This document shows positions 39,587 through 47,778 of a stretch of DNA of 64,000 nucleotides, one piece after another; positions within the stretch are counted from its first letter, which is position 1; each line of letters opens with the position of its first letter. Made by a program: the position numbers and the translations under genes. A model generated the notes under the pieces. It saw only the letters and a program-made list of their open reading frames with translations, was not told the origin of the DNA and did not search any database. Origin of the DNA: Novosphingobium sp. (GTDB lineage Bacteria; Pseudomonadota; Alphaproteobacteria; Sphingomonadales; Sphingomonadaceae); contig NZ_JAUYRV010000046.1 in assembly GCF_030696665.1 (NCBI RefSeq), positions 124,001 through 188,000 of the forward strand, in the 5' to 3' direction.

Positions 39587-40425
39587 AACTGAATACGGAA
39601 TTGGCTGCCCGCATGCGCGGCGCGGCGGGCTTCATCTTCGATATGGACGGCACCATCGCGCTGGGCGATTCCAAAAGCGGCGGTCACCGCGCCCTGCCCC
39701 ACGCCATCGCCGTGCTTGAAGCGCTGAAGGCCAACGGCACGCCCTATGTCGTCTTTACCAACGGCACTGCAAAGCCACCCCCCGCCTATGCCAACTCATT
39801 GCGAAACGCTGGTTTTCCGGTCGAGGATAGCCAGATGCTGACCCCGTCCTCCTCCGCTGCGGCATGGCTGAGCCAGACCGGCACCGGCAAGGTTCGCGTC
39901 CTCGGCAATGCCGGGTGCGCCGCACCGCTGATCGACGCCGGGCTGGACGTCGTCGGCCCGTCGGAAGAGGCTGAAGGTGTCGAGGCAGTCTACACCGGGT
40001 GGTTCCGGGAGTTTGATTTCACTGCTTTGGAGGCCGGCTGCCACTCGCTGTGGAATGGCGCGCGGCTGGTAACCGCCAGCAACGTCCCCTTCTTCGCCAC
40101 CGAAACTGGCCGCGCAATCGGGGCGAGCTTTCCGATCAACGTGATGCTGACCGCAATGACAAGCAAGCGCCCGCGCATCCTTGGCAAGCCGTCAAAGGTT
40201 GCGTTCGACACCGCGATGAAAGTGCTTGGCCTGCCACGCTCGGCCGCGAAGGACATGGTGGTTGTTGGAGACGATCCAGCGTTGGAAATGCGGATGGCAA
40301 ATGCGGTTGGCGCGATATCGATTGGCCTGGCGACCGGCATCATGAGCAGCGATGCTTCCTTGCCTGAAAAAGACCGTCCCACGGTGCTGCTGAACGATCT
40401 GCAACCGCTGCTAGACGTGCTCTAG
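39583..40425 (+). CDS. HAD-superfamily phosphatase (sugar/aryl-phosphatase type)
   Basis: A 280-residue HAD hydrolase with a probable TTG start at 39583, eight bases after GGAG and overlapping the transferase stop (TTGA). Motif I is FIFDMDGTIAL, motif II VFTNGTAKPP, motif III the Lys in GKPSKVAFD and motif IV VVGDDPALEM; a large C2-type cap sits in the middle. The pattern is NagD-like. The Acv route for acetovanillone also pairs a biotin-dependent carboxylase with a dephosphorylating enzyme (AcvF), so it may act on a phosphorylated pathway intermediate. This function is inferred. Confidence 0.85.
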   Translation: MKLNTELAARMRGAAGFIFDMDGTIALGDSKSGGHRALPHAIAVLEALKANGTPYVVFTNGTAKPPPAYANSLRNAGFPVEDSQMLTPSSSAAAWLSQTGTGKVRVLGNAGCAAPLIDAGLDVVGPSEEAEGVEAVYTGWFREFDFTALEAGCHSLWNGARLVTASNVPFFATETGRAIGASFPINVMLTAMTSKRPRILGKPSKVAFDTAMKVLGLPRSAAKDMVVVGDDPALEMRMANAVGAISIGLATGIMSSDASLPEKDRPTVLLNDLQPLLDVL

Positions 40426-40462
40426 GTACGCTTAGGTGCGCGCTAGGTGCATCTAGGTGTCG
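40423..40462. repeat. Four helically phased TAGGTRY direct repeats
   Basis: TAGGTAC, TAGGTGC, TAGGTGC and TAGGTGT start at 40423, 40433, 40444 and 40454, a 10-11-10 base spacing. The first includes the HAD stop codon. A similar pair followed by GTTCAG is at 415-438 within the amylase gene. Confidence 0.7.
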
Positions 40463-40477
40463 TTCAGGATTACCCTC

Positions 40478-40524
40478 AAAAATCGTCACAAAGTGCTGAT
40501 TTATAAAGCTTTATGACGATTTTT
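40478..40524. terminator. Bidirectional terminator candidate
   Basis: AAAAATCGTCA (40478-40488) pairs perfectly with TGACGATTTTT (40514-40524); the loop contains TAAAGCTTTA. T runs exist in both directions. The right arm lies in the last codons of the convergent EamA gene, so it could end both the HAD operon and that gene. Confidence 0.65.
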
Positions 40525-41425
40525 GGGGACGCCCCGCGCGCCACAGGTAAAGTCCTGCACCCACGATCACCAGCGCGCCGATGACGGTAACCAGATCCGG
40601 CCGCTCACCAAACAAGACCCACCCGGCGCACCCCGCCAGCAGCAACTGCACATAAGTCATCGGCGCAATCGCGGCAGCGCCCGCCCGCGTTGTTGCAAGG
40701 TAGATCAACGAATGCGCAAGGCTGGCGCTGACGGCGATCCCCGCGCTTTTCACCAGCACTATCATCGGCAACGGCGGCACGGTAAACAGGGGCAAGCCGC
40801 TGAAATGCCCGGCAATTGCGGCGATGACCAGCACCACCGCGCCGATAGCTGCAACGTTGAACTGCATCGACAGCATGCTGCCTTCACCGGCCACCTTGCG
40901 GTTGGCGATAATCAGCAGCGCCATACCCGTCGCCGCGATCACCGGCAGCAACGCCACCGGGCCAAGCAGCGCGAAGTTGGGGCGCATGATGAGCAGCACA
41001 CCGGCAAAGGCAACAAGGCTTGCGATCAATGTCTCGCGCCGCAGCGGTTCGGCCAGCAGGACGCTCGCCAAAAGTGCAGTAATCATCGGACTTGTAAAGG
41101 AAATCGCGGTCGCCTCGCTCAACGGCATAAGGTGAAACGCGGTGAAACCGGTAACTGCCGAAACCGCCACGCTGCCGCCGCGCAGCATCTGCCAGCGGAG
41201 GCGGGGAAAGCGGAACCCAGCGCGCCCTTCGCGCAGGAAGAGGATCACGCCCAGACCCACCGCGCCGACGACATAACGCAGCGCCGCAATCGCCGTGCCG
41301 GGCCACAGTCCCGCCATGCCCTTGACCACGATATCGCCAAGCGACAGCAGCGCGAAGCCGCCAAGCGCAAAAATCAGGCCTGATCTGTGATTGTCCTGCA
41401 AGAAGCCCCCTGAGCAATGCGCCAC
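40511..41425 (-). CDS. EamA/DMT-family transporter
   Basis: A 304-residue membrane protein with ten hydrophobic segments in two EamA repeats (GGFALLSLGDIVVKGMAGLWPGTAIAALRYVVGAVGLG, and a second half ending MTYVQLLLAGCAGWVLFGERPDLVTVIGALVIVGAGLYLW). The longest start is a GTG at 41425; a TTG at 41401 has a better ribosome site (AGGGGG). Relatives export or import small metabolites; substrate unknown. It is convergent with the HAD operon. Confidence 0.85.
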   Translation of the reverse strand: MAHCSGGFLQDNHRSGLIFALGGFALLSLGDIVVKGMAGLWPGTAIAALRYVVGAVGLGVILFLREGRAGFRFPRLRWQMLRGGSVAVSAVTGFTAFHLMPLSEATAISFTSPMITALLASVLLAEPLRRETLIASLVAFAGVLLIMRPNFALLGPVALLPVIAATGMALLIIANRKVAGEGSMLSMQFNVAAIGAVVLVIAAIAGHFSGLPLFTVPPLPMIVLVKSAGIAVSASLAHSLIYLATTRAGAAAIAPMTYVQLLLAGCAGWVLFGERPDLVTVIGALVIVGAGLYLWRAGRPQKSS

Positions 41426-41528
41426 TTCGCCTAGCCGTCAAATCGCCCGGCTGCCAGCGCTTTGCGGCCTTTACCGAGGGTTAACCATGAGGCGCTACGC
41501 CTACGGATGACATACGGAACGGGGCCAC

Positions 41529-42542
41529 ATGACCAAGCTGATTATTCAGATTCCCTGCCTTAACGAGGCAGATAGCCTGCCCGATACGCTGGTCGCTCTG
41601 CCACGCGTGATCCCCGGCATCGACAAGATCGAAATTCTCATCATCGACGATGGCAGCACCGATGGCACCGCCGAAGTCGCCCGCCGCTTTGGTGCACACC
41701 ACGTGGTGCGCCACCGCCGCAACCGGGGCCTTGCCGCCGCATTCCAGAGCGGGCTTGATGCAGCGCTCGCAGCAGGCGCGGACATTATCGTCAACACCGA
41801 CGCCGATGGCCAATATGCCGGCGAGGACATCGCCAAGCTGGTCGCGCCGATCGTGGCGAAGGAAGCGGATCTGGTAATCGGCGACCGCGGCGTTGGCCGC
41901 AACGAACATTTCGGCCCCCTCAAGCAGCGTTTGCAGCAGCTTGGCAGCGCCGTGGTGCGCAACCTTTCGGGCACCGAGGTGACCGACGCGGTCAGCGGTT
42001 TCCGCGCAATCAGCCGCGCCGCCGCTCAACGCATCACCATCACCACCGAATTCAGCTATACCACCGACATGCTGATCCAGGCCGGGCGCAAGCGCTTCAA
42101 GATCATCAGCGTGCCGATCCGCACCAATGCAACCGAGCGGCCGAGCCGCCTGTTCAAATCGATCCCTCAGTTCATCGCGCGCCAGCTTATGACGATGGGC
42201 CGCGCCTATGCGACCTACAATCCGCTGCGCACCTTCGCGCTGATCGGCGCTGGGCTGGCTACCATCGGCCTGCTGCCGGTGCTGCGCTTTATGGTGCTGT
42301 GGGCGATGGGTGATGGCGACGGCCACGTGCAATCGCTGGTGCTGGGCGGGTCGCTGCTGGTGCTGGGCGTCGTGACCGGGCTGATGGGCGTGCTGGCCGA
42401 ACTGGTGGGTGCGAACCGCAAGCTGCTCGAAGCCGCGCTGGGCCATATTCGCCGGTTGGAACAGGACGTTGCCGCATTGCGCGGCACCACGCCCCCGGCA
42501 CTGCTGGACGAAACTCTTGTGGGCGACCGGGAAGCAGCATGA
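41529..42542 (+). CDS. Membrane-anchored family 2 glycosyltransferase
   Basis: A 337-residue GT2 enzyme. The catalytic domain shows IQIPCLNEADSLPDTL, ILIIDDGSTDGT, NTDADGQYAGEDI and VSGFRAISRAAAQRI; two C-terminal membrane segments (ALIGAGLATIGLLPVLRFMVLW and LVLGGSLLVLGVVTGLMGVLAEL) follow, as in dolichol/undecaprenyl-phosphate sugar synthases. A likely product is a lipid-linked sugar. ATGA overlap couples it to the next gene, a polytopic transferase that could use that donor. Confidence 0.88.
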   Translation: MTKLIIQIPCLNEADSLPDTLVALPRVIPGIDKIEILIIDDGSTDGTAEVARRFGAHHVVRHRRNRGLAAAFQSGLDAALAAGADIIVNTDADGQYAGEDIAKLVAPIVAKEADLVIGDRGVGRNEHFGPLKQRLQQLGSAVVRNLSGTEVTDAVSGFRAISRAAAQRITITTEFSYTTDMLIQAGRKRFKIISVPIRTNATERPSRLFKSIPQFIARQLMTMGRAYATYNPLRTFALIGAGLATIGLLPVLRFMVLWAMGDGDGHVQSLVLGGSLLVLGVVTGLMGVLAELVGANRKLLEAALGHIRRLEQDVAALRGTTPPALLDETLVGDREAA

Positions 42543-44209
42543 GCGCCGCAGATGTGACGCCCAACGCCACCGGCGGCGGAGCGATGCAACTGGCCACTCG
42601 CTGGCTTGCCCCTGCGGCGCTGCTGCTGGTGCTGGCCATGCAATTGCCGCTGGTGCTGAACCGTGCGATCAACTGGGACGAATTCTGGCACTATAGCCAG
42701 ACGGTGCTGCTGGCGCAGGGCAATCTACGCGATCCGTTGCAGACCCTTTATACCCGCGCCTTCGTGTGGGTGACCTCGCTGGAAGGAACGGGCGTGGATC
42801 ACATCATCGTGATCCGCCTGTTCATGCTGGCCTGCGAACTGGTGACGCTTGCTGCGATCATCGGACTTGCCCGCCGCTTTGCGGACCGCAACACCGCATG
42901 GCTGTGCGCGCTGGCCTATCTTTCAGCCAGCTATGTATTTCAGCACGGCACGAGCTTCCGGTTTGATCCGCCTGCGGCTGCTCTGCTGACAAGCTCGCTG
43001 TGGATTCTGGCGTGCAGACCACTCACCGCGCGCTGGCTGATGCTGGTTGGCCTGCTGACCGGCCTTTCGACATTGCTGACGATCAAGTCCGTGCTCTATG
43101 CCCCGGCCTTTGCAGGGCTGGCGTGGTTGCGGTGGAGCGAACTGGGTTTGCGGCGCGAAATTGCGTTGCGGATCAGCGCTATACCGGTGCTGGCGCTGGC
43201 TGCGTTCGGCATTGCCTATCTGCTGCATTCACAGGGACTTGCAGGCGATACCGGGAGTGCCGCCGGAACCGTGGTTAGCCGGTCTGCAGAAAAGATGTTC
43301 TCGTTTGGCGTGCCGCCATACTGGCTGGCAACCGTGCGCGCGGCGGTGTTTTCACCGTTGCAGGCCATCCTGATACTGGCCGTGCCGATTGCGCTGCTGT
43401 TCAGCAAGCGACCGATGCCCGAAAGGCTCGCCTTGCTGGGCCTGTGGTTGCCGATGACTACGCTGTGGTTCTATCACAACACCGCGCCCTACTATCACGT
43501 GTTCCTGCTGGCACCGGTCTCGGTCTCGCTCACGGCAATCATACCGGCAGCGGCAAAGCGCTTTGGCGCGCCATTGCTGGCCATCCTGCTGTTTGCCGGG
43601 GCCATCCTGACCCTGATGCGCGAGCCGGAAAACACCATCGACAAGCAGCGCAAGTTGCTTGTCGCCGCTGAGCAGATCTTCGGCGGACCGGTGGCCTATT
43701 TCGACAGTTGCGCGATGATCGGCCAGTTTCCGAAGGCCAACGCCTTTTTGACGCCCTGGGGCATCCATCAATACTTGCGCGGTGGTTTCCCCGCCATGAG
43801 CGACATCGTGGACACGAAGGTCGTGCCGCTGGTGGTCGACGATGACTATATGTTTGCAGAGGCGCTGAACACGCGCGAAGCAGTGCCAACGTTGCTGCCG
43901 CGCGACACGCAAATGCTGCGCAGCACTTACGTCCGCTTTTGGGGGCCGTTCTGGGTGGCCGGATTTGATCTGGCCGCTGACAGTGCGGAGCGCAAGATTG
44001 CGGTGCGTGTGCCGGGGCCGTATACGCTCCACGGGCAAGCGCCGATGACGATTGATGGTGTCATGCACAAGCCGGGTGCTGTGTTCAATCTGGCGCGCGG
44101 GGAGCACACGGTTGCCCCAACTGCGCAAGGCGGCCGCCTGATTTGGGGTCGCAACCTGAAAGCGCCCGCCGGACCGGCTCCGGCAGAGCCCTTCTTCATG
44201 TTGTTCTGA
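42539..44209 (+). CDS. Polytopic membrane glycosyltransferase-like protein (GT39/PMT type)
   Basis: A 556-residue protein with about ten membrane segments and a C-terminal soluble part of roughly 150 residues. After the first helix it has RAINWDEFWHYSQTVLL, the acidic loop expected in the catalytic first external loop of GT-C enzymes, and later HGTSFRFDPPAAALLTSSLWILACRPL. It is coupled to the GT2 gene by ATGA. A role in moving a sugar from the lipid donor to a cell-envelope acceptor is inferred. Acceptor unknown. Confidence 0.75.
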   Translation: MSAADVTPNATGGGAMQLATRWLAPAALLLVLAMQLPLVLNRAINWDEFWHYSQTVLLAQGNLRDPLQTLYTRAFVWVTSLEGTGVDHIIVIRLFMLACELVTLAAIIGLARRFADRNTAWLCALAYLSASYVFQHGTSFRFDPPAAALLTSSLWILACRPLTARWLMLVGLLTGLSTLLTIKSVLYAPAFAGLAWLRWSELGLRREIALRISAIPVLALAAFGIAYLLHSQGLAGDTGSAAGTVVSRSAEKMFSFGVPPYWLATVRAAVFSPLQAILILAVPIALLFSKRPMPERLALLGLWLPMTTLWFYHNTAPYYHVFLLAPVSVSLTAIIPAAAKRFGAPLLAILLFAGAILTLMREPENTIDKQRKLLVAAEQIFGGPVAYFDSCAMIGQFPKANAFLTPWGIHQYLRGGFPAMSDIVDTKVVPLVVDDDYMFAEALNTREAVPTLLPRDTQMLRSTYVRFWGPFWVAGFDLAADSAERKIAVRVPGPYTLHGQAPMTIDGVMHKPGAVFNLARGEHTVAPTAQGGRLIWGRNLKAPAGPAPAEPFFMLF

Positions 44210-44211
44210 GG

Positions 44212-45081
44212 TCAGGCGTCTGGTGCGCCCGCGCGGGTGAGTGCCAGCACGCCGAACAGCAGGTCTCCCGCTATCGACGCGATGCGCAGCGCGAGAACTG
44301 CGGCGAGCAGGCTGGCGGCGGGGAATGTCTGGCCGCCGAGCAGCAGCATTGCGGCTTCTCTGACGCCCAGACCGCCCGGCGCAATCGGCACCAGAAAGCC
44401 CGCCAGCCAAGCCAGCAGGAACAATCCGGCGAACAGGCCAAGCGGTGCGCCAGCGGGCAGGACGGCCGCGCCGATCACAGCGGCAGCACCAGCAAAACAC
44501 AGGAAGCCGCAAAGTTGCAGCGCCCCGGCGCGCACAAGTGGCGTGGCCGAGGATCGCGCGAGTCTGACGACGGCCGGAACTGCAAAGATGCTCAAAAATG
44601 GCCAGCGCGCGAACGCCAGTGCAAGACCCATCGCGCCAAGGCTGGACGGCAAATGCAATGCAATTTCGGCGAGGCTGCTTTTTGCCAGAGCGCGATGGTC
44701 CAACCCGGCGGCAGCGCCTTCGATCTGGCGGCTGGCGTATTGGAACACAGATCCGGGCAGATACTTGGCAAGGACGCCGCGACCGTAGATCGCGCGCATC
44801 TTGGCCGGGCCTACCATGCGGGAAGGATCAGCCAGCGCGTGCCAGGCCGAGGACAGCGCGCGATTGGACAGTGCGAAGAGCAAGGGCGCGGCCACCATCG
44901 CGCCCGCCAAGGGCCACGAGGCCTGTTCAAGCAAAACACCGGGGCCAAGCTGCGCAACGCGGTGCCCCATGAAGCCGAGGCATGTTCCGACAAGGGCGAA
45001 CCCGGCAATGCGGCGGCCCAGACGGCGCTTGCGATTATCCCCGGACGGTAATGTGATGGCCGGGGCTTGCGCTTCAGGCAT
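44212..45081 (-). CDS. Lysylphosphatidylglycerol synthase TM-like (UPF0104) membrane protein
   Basis: About 289 residues with eight predicted membrane segments, matching the flippase-like UPF0104/AglD group (LYG-type GRGVLAKYLPGSVFQYASRQ; FLVPIAPGGLGVREAAMLLL). The ATG at 45081 overlaps the methyltransferase end by eight bases. It lacks the soluble lysyl-transferase domain, so it probably moves or presents a lipid rather than modifying it. It converges on the GT-C gene with a two-base gap and may belong to the same envelope module. Confidence 0.75.
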   Translation of the reverse strand: MPEAQAPAITLPSGDNRKRRLGRRIAGFALVGTCLGFMGHRVAQLGPGVLLEQASWPLAGAMVAAPLLFALSNRALSSAWHALADPSRMVGPAKMRAIYGRGVLAKYLPGSVFQYASRQIEGAAAGLDHRALAKSSLAEIALHLPSSLGAMGLALAFARWPFLSIFAVPAVVRLARSSATPLVRAGALQLCGFLCFAGAAAVIGAAVLPAGAPLGLFAGLFLLAWLAGFLVPIAPGGLGVREAAMLLLGGQTFPAASLLAAVLALRIASIAGDLLFGVLALTRAGAPDA

Positions 45082-45718
45082 GAAGGATGCTGCTGAAATC
45101 CGGATAGGGAACGCAATAGGAGCGGCCAAAGTGGCGCGTCTCTTTCAAACCGCAATTGCGGATCGCGCTGCGATAGCGCGAACGGCCGGTATCATCGAAC
45201 AGGATGACGCCATCGGGTTTCAGGAACGGCATGGCGCGGGCAAGGCAGGCGTTGCGATCACGCCCATCGACCACGATAAGATCGAACTGCCCCCCTGCTT
45301 CGGCGATAGCGTCAACATAGGCCGGTGTCGCCAGATCACGATGCCACAGGCGAACATTGCCGCGGTCGGCGATGAGTTCGCCAAGGCGGGAATGCCAGCC
45401 CGCGTGGTGTTCCACACTGATGACTTCGCGTGCGCGGCGCGAGAGCCAAGCCGTGCTGGCGCCCGAACCGTATTCGAAAACGCGGGCGGCAGGGCGGGCG
45501 GCCAGAAAAGCGTCAATTTCGCGCGTGGCGACGACATTCCACCACGGGCAATCGAGCGGGATCATGCGTTCCGGTTGATGGATGGCCAGCAGCGAGGCGG
45601 TCCAGCGTTGCAGTCCCCACGGGGACGAAGTGCGCGCCTGCTGCCAAAAGCTGTCCAGCACCGAAAGTCCGGCGATGGCTTGCGCTGATGCGGAATAGGC
45701 GTTTTTGGCAACCTGCAT
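45074..45718 (-). CDS. Class I SAM-dependent methyltransferase-like protein
   Basis: About 214 residues. VFEYGSGASTAWLSRRAREVISVEHH is the SAM-binding glycine region and acidic loop, and FDLIVVDGRDRNACLARAMPFLKPDGVILFDD the post-II region, as in Methyltransf_24 proteins of polysaccharide clusters. I prefer the ATG at 45718 (GAAGAGGG upstream); 45742 is an alternative. The DCPWWNVVATREIDAFL segment precedes the fold. Acceptor unknown. It is coupled to the UPF0104 gene. Confidence 0.75.
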   Translation of the reverse strand: MQVAKNAYSASAQAIAGLSVLDSFWQQARTSSPWGLQRWTASLLAIHQPERMIPLDCPWWNVVATREIDAFLAARPAARVFEYGSGASTAWLSRRAREVISVEHHAGWHSRLGELIADRGNVRLWHRDLATPAYVDAIAEAGGQFDLIVVDGRDRNACLARAMPFLKPDGVILFDDTGRSRYRSAIRNCGLKETRHFGRSYCVPYPDFSSILHA

Positions 45719-45950
45719 GAAACCCTCTTCATCTCTGATCATGCGAGACCTACCGCTTGGGCTGTTAAGATTGCACTAACGATGTTTTGCAAGGCAGTTG
45801 GCCGATGCGGGCCACTTGGTTGAATCATTTGATGGTTGAAACAGGCATTAGCGAAATGTCAAAGTTTGCCGAATAATCACCATAAGCGACGCCATGCGCC
45901 AAGGCTTTTCGGGCCGATGTGCGCAGAGGATCACGCAGGGGTTATAACAG

Positions 45951-47489
45951 ATGAGCGCTTTCGGGCGAAAGACCGGACTTTCAGGCACTTCGACGGGGGG
46001 TAGGCCCTCGTTCGGCGTGGCAAGACCGATGAAAACCGGGGACCAGTCGGCATCGCCTTCTGCCACGCCTGTGCCAATGCCGATGGGAGGGGACCAGTTC
46101 CCCCCCCTGCCCGCGATGGACAACGACGATGCGCCCGCAAGTGGTGCCGCGTTGAAGGCCGATGCGCTGACTCGTCTGGCCGACCGTGCCAATGGCGTGA
46201 ACGAAGGCAATTATCAGGCCGAGGGCTTTGAAGCTTCGGTGCACAAGATCAAGGAGCAGGTGCTGCCGCGTCTGCTGGAGCGCGTCGATCCCGAGGCGGC
46301 GGCGACGCTGACCAAGGACGAGCTTTCCGAAGAATTCCGCCCGATCATCCTTGAAGTGCTGGCCGAACTGAAGGTCACACTGAACCGGCGTGAACAGTTT
46401 GCGCTGGAAAAGGTGCTGATCGACGAATTGCTGGGCTTCGGGCCGCTGGAAGAGCTGCTCAACGATCCCGACATCTCGGACATCATGGTCAACGGGCCGG
46501 AGCAGACCTACATCGAAAAGAAGGGCAAGCTCGTGCTCGCCCCGATCCGGTTCCGCGATGAAAGCCACCTGTTCCAGATTGCCCAGCGCATCGTGAACCA
46601 GGTTGGCCGCCGCGTTGACCAGACCACGCCGCTGGCTGACGCCCGCCTCAAGGACGGTAGCCGCGTCAACGTGATCGTGCCACCGCTTTCGCTGCGTGGC
46701 ACCGCGATCTCGATTCGTAAGTTTTCCGAAAAGCCGATCACGATTGATATGCTGCGCGATTTCGGATCGATGAGCGACAAGATGGCAACGGCGCTGAAGA
46801 TCGCCGGGGCTTGCCGCATGAACATCGTCATCTCAGGCGGTACCGGGTCGGGCAAGACAACCATGCTCAACGCGCTGTCGAAGATGATCGACCCGGGTGA
46901 GCGCGTGCTGACGATTGAAGACGCCGCCGAACTTCGCCTGCAGCAGCCGCACTGGCTGCCGCTGGAAACGCGTCCGCCGAACCTTGAAGGCCAAGGCGCC
47001 ATCACCATCGGCGATCTTGTGAAGAACGCGCTGCGTATGCGCCCTGACCGGATCATCCTTGGCGAAATTCGTGGCGCGGAATGCTTCGATTTGCTGGCCG
47101 CAATGAACACCGGCCACGATGGATCAATGTGTACGCTCCACGCCAACTCGGCACGCGAATGCCTTGGCCGTATGGAAAACATGATCCTGATGGGCGACAT
47201 CAAGATTCCGAAGGAAGCGATCAGCCGCCAGATTGCTGAATCGGTCGATCTGATCGTGCAGGTCAAGCGTCTGCGCGATGGTTCGCGCCGCACCACGGGC
47301 ATCACGGAAGTGATCGGGATGGAAGGCGATGTGATCGTGACGCAGGATCTGTTCAAGTTCGAGTATCTGGACGAGACCGAGGACGGCAAGATCATCGGCG
47401 AATTCCGCCCATCGGGCCTGCGCCCCTATACGCTGGAAAAGGCACGGCAGTTCGGGTTCGATCAGGCGTATCTTGAGGCTTGCTTGTAA
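45951..47489 (+). CDS. cpaF: CpaF/TadA-type secretion ATPase
   Basis: A 512-residue hexameric ATPase of the Tad (Flp) pilus type. After about 70 low-complexity residues, the N-terminal domain DPDISDIMVNGPEQTYIEKKGKL precedes SGGTGSGKTTMLNALSKMID (Walker A), IEDAAELRLQQPHWLPLETRPPN (Asp box) and RIILGEIRGAECFDLLAAMNTGHDGSMCTLHANS (Walker B and His box). It powers assembly of thin adhesive pili. No other tad/cpa gene is visible on either side, so it is either isolated or its partners lie elsewhere. Confidence 0.93.
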   Translation: MSAFGRKTGLSGTSTGGRPSFGVARPMKTGDQSASPSATPVPMPMGGDQFPPLPAMDNDDAPASGAALKADALTRLADRANGVNEGNYQAEGFEASVHKIKEQVLPRLLERVDPEAAATLTKDELSEEFRPIILEVLAELKVTLNRREQFALEKVLIDELLGFGPLEELLNDPDISDIMVNGPEQTYIEKKGKLVLAPIRFRDESHLFQIAQRIVNQVGRRVDQTTPLADARLKDGSRVNVIVPPLSLRGTAISIRKFSEKPITIDMLRDFGSMSDKMATALKIAGACRMNIVISGGTGSGKTTMLNALSKMIDPGERVLTIEDAAELRLQQPHWLPLETRPPNLEGQGAITIGDLVKNALRMRPDRIILGEIRGAECFDLLAAMNTGHDGSMCTLHANSARECLGRMENMILMGDIKIPKEAISRQIAESVDLIVQVKRLRDGSRRTTGITEVIGMEGDVIVTQDLFKFEYLDETEDGKIIGEFRPSGLRPYTLEKARQFGFDQAYLEACL

Positions 47490-47499
47490 GGCTTGGCGT

Positions 47500-47718
47500 T
47501 CAGACCGCGAACCATTCCCTTGCCGAGAGGCCGAGGAAGACGATGGCAGCGAGAAACGTGGTCAAGTAGATTACGGTCCAAGGCATGAAGCCGACCGCAT
47601 CGAGATTGGTGCGGCGCAGGCGGCGGCGTTCGGCCCAGGCCGACGCCAGCGCGATGGCAAGCGCCACCGCGCCTGCGACCAAGTGAAATTGCCAGAGATG
47701 CGGGAACAGGTCTTCCAT
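47500..47718 (-). CDS. Small two-helix membrane protein
   Basis: A 72-residue protein with two hydrophobic stretches (FHLVAGAVALAIALASAWA and VIYLTTFLAAIVFLGLSA) separated by a basic loop (ERRRLRRTN). It starts at ATG 47718 and ends 11 bases after the cpaF stop, in convergent orientation. I do not recognise a family. It is supported by the in-frame start, hydrophobic pattern and tight fit between its neighbours. Confidence 0.6.
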   Translation of the reverse strand: MEDLFPHLWQFHLVAGAVALAIALASAWAERRRLRRTNLDAVGFMPWTVIYLTTFLAAIVFLGLSAREWFAV

Positions 47719-47778
47719 TGCTCGCCAGATGGGCAACGAGGGGGTTGATCGCAAGGGGCTTTGGCCTAAGGCCCTCGC

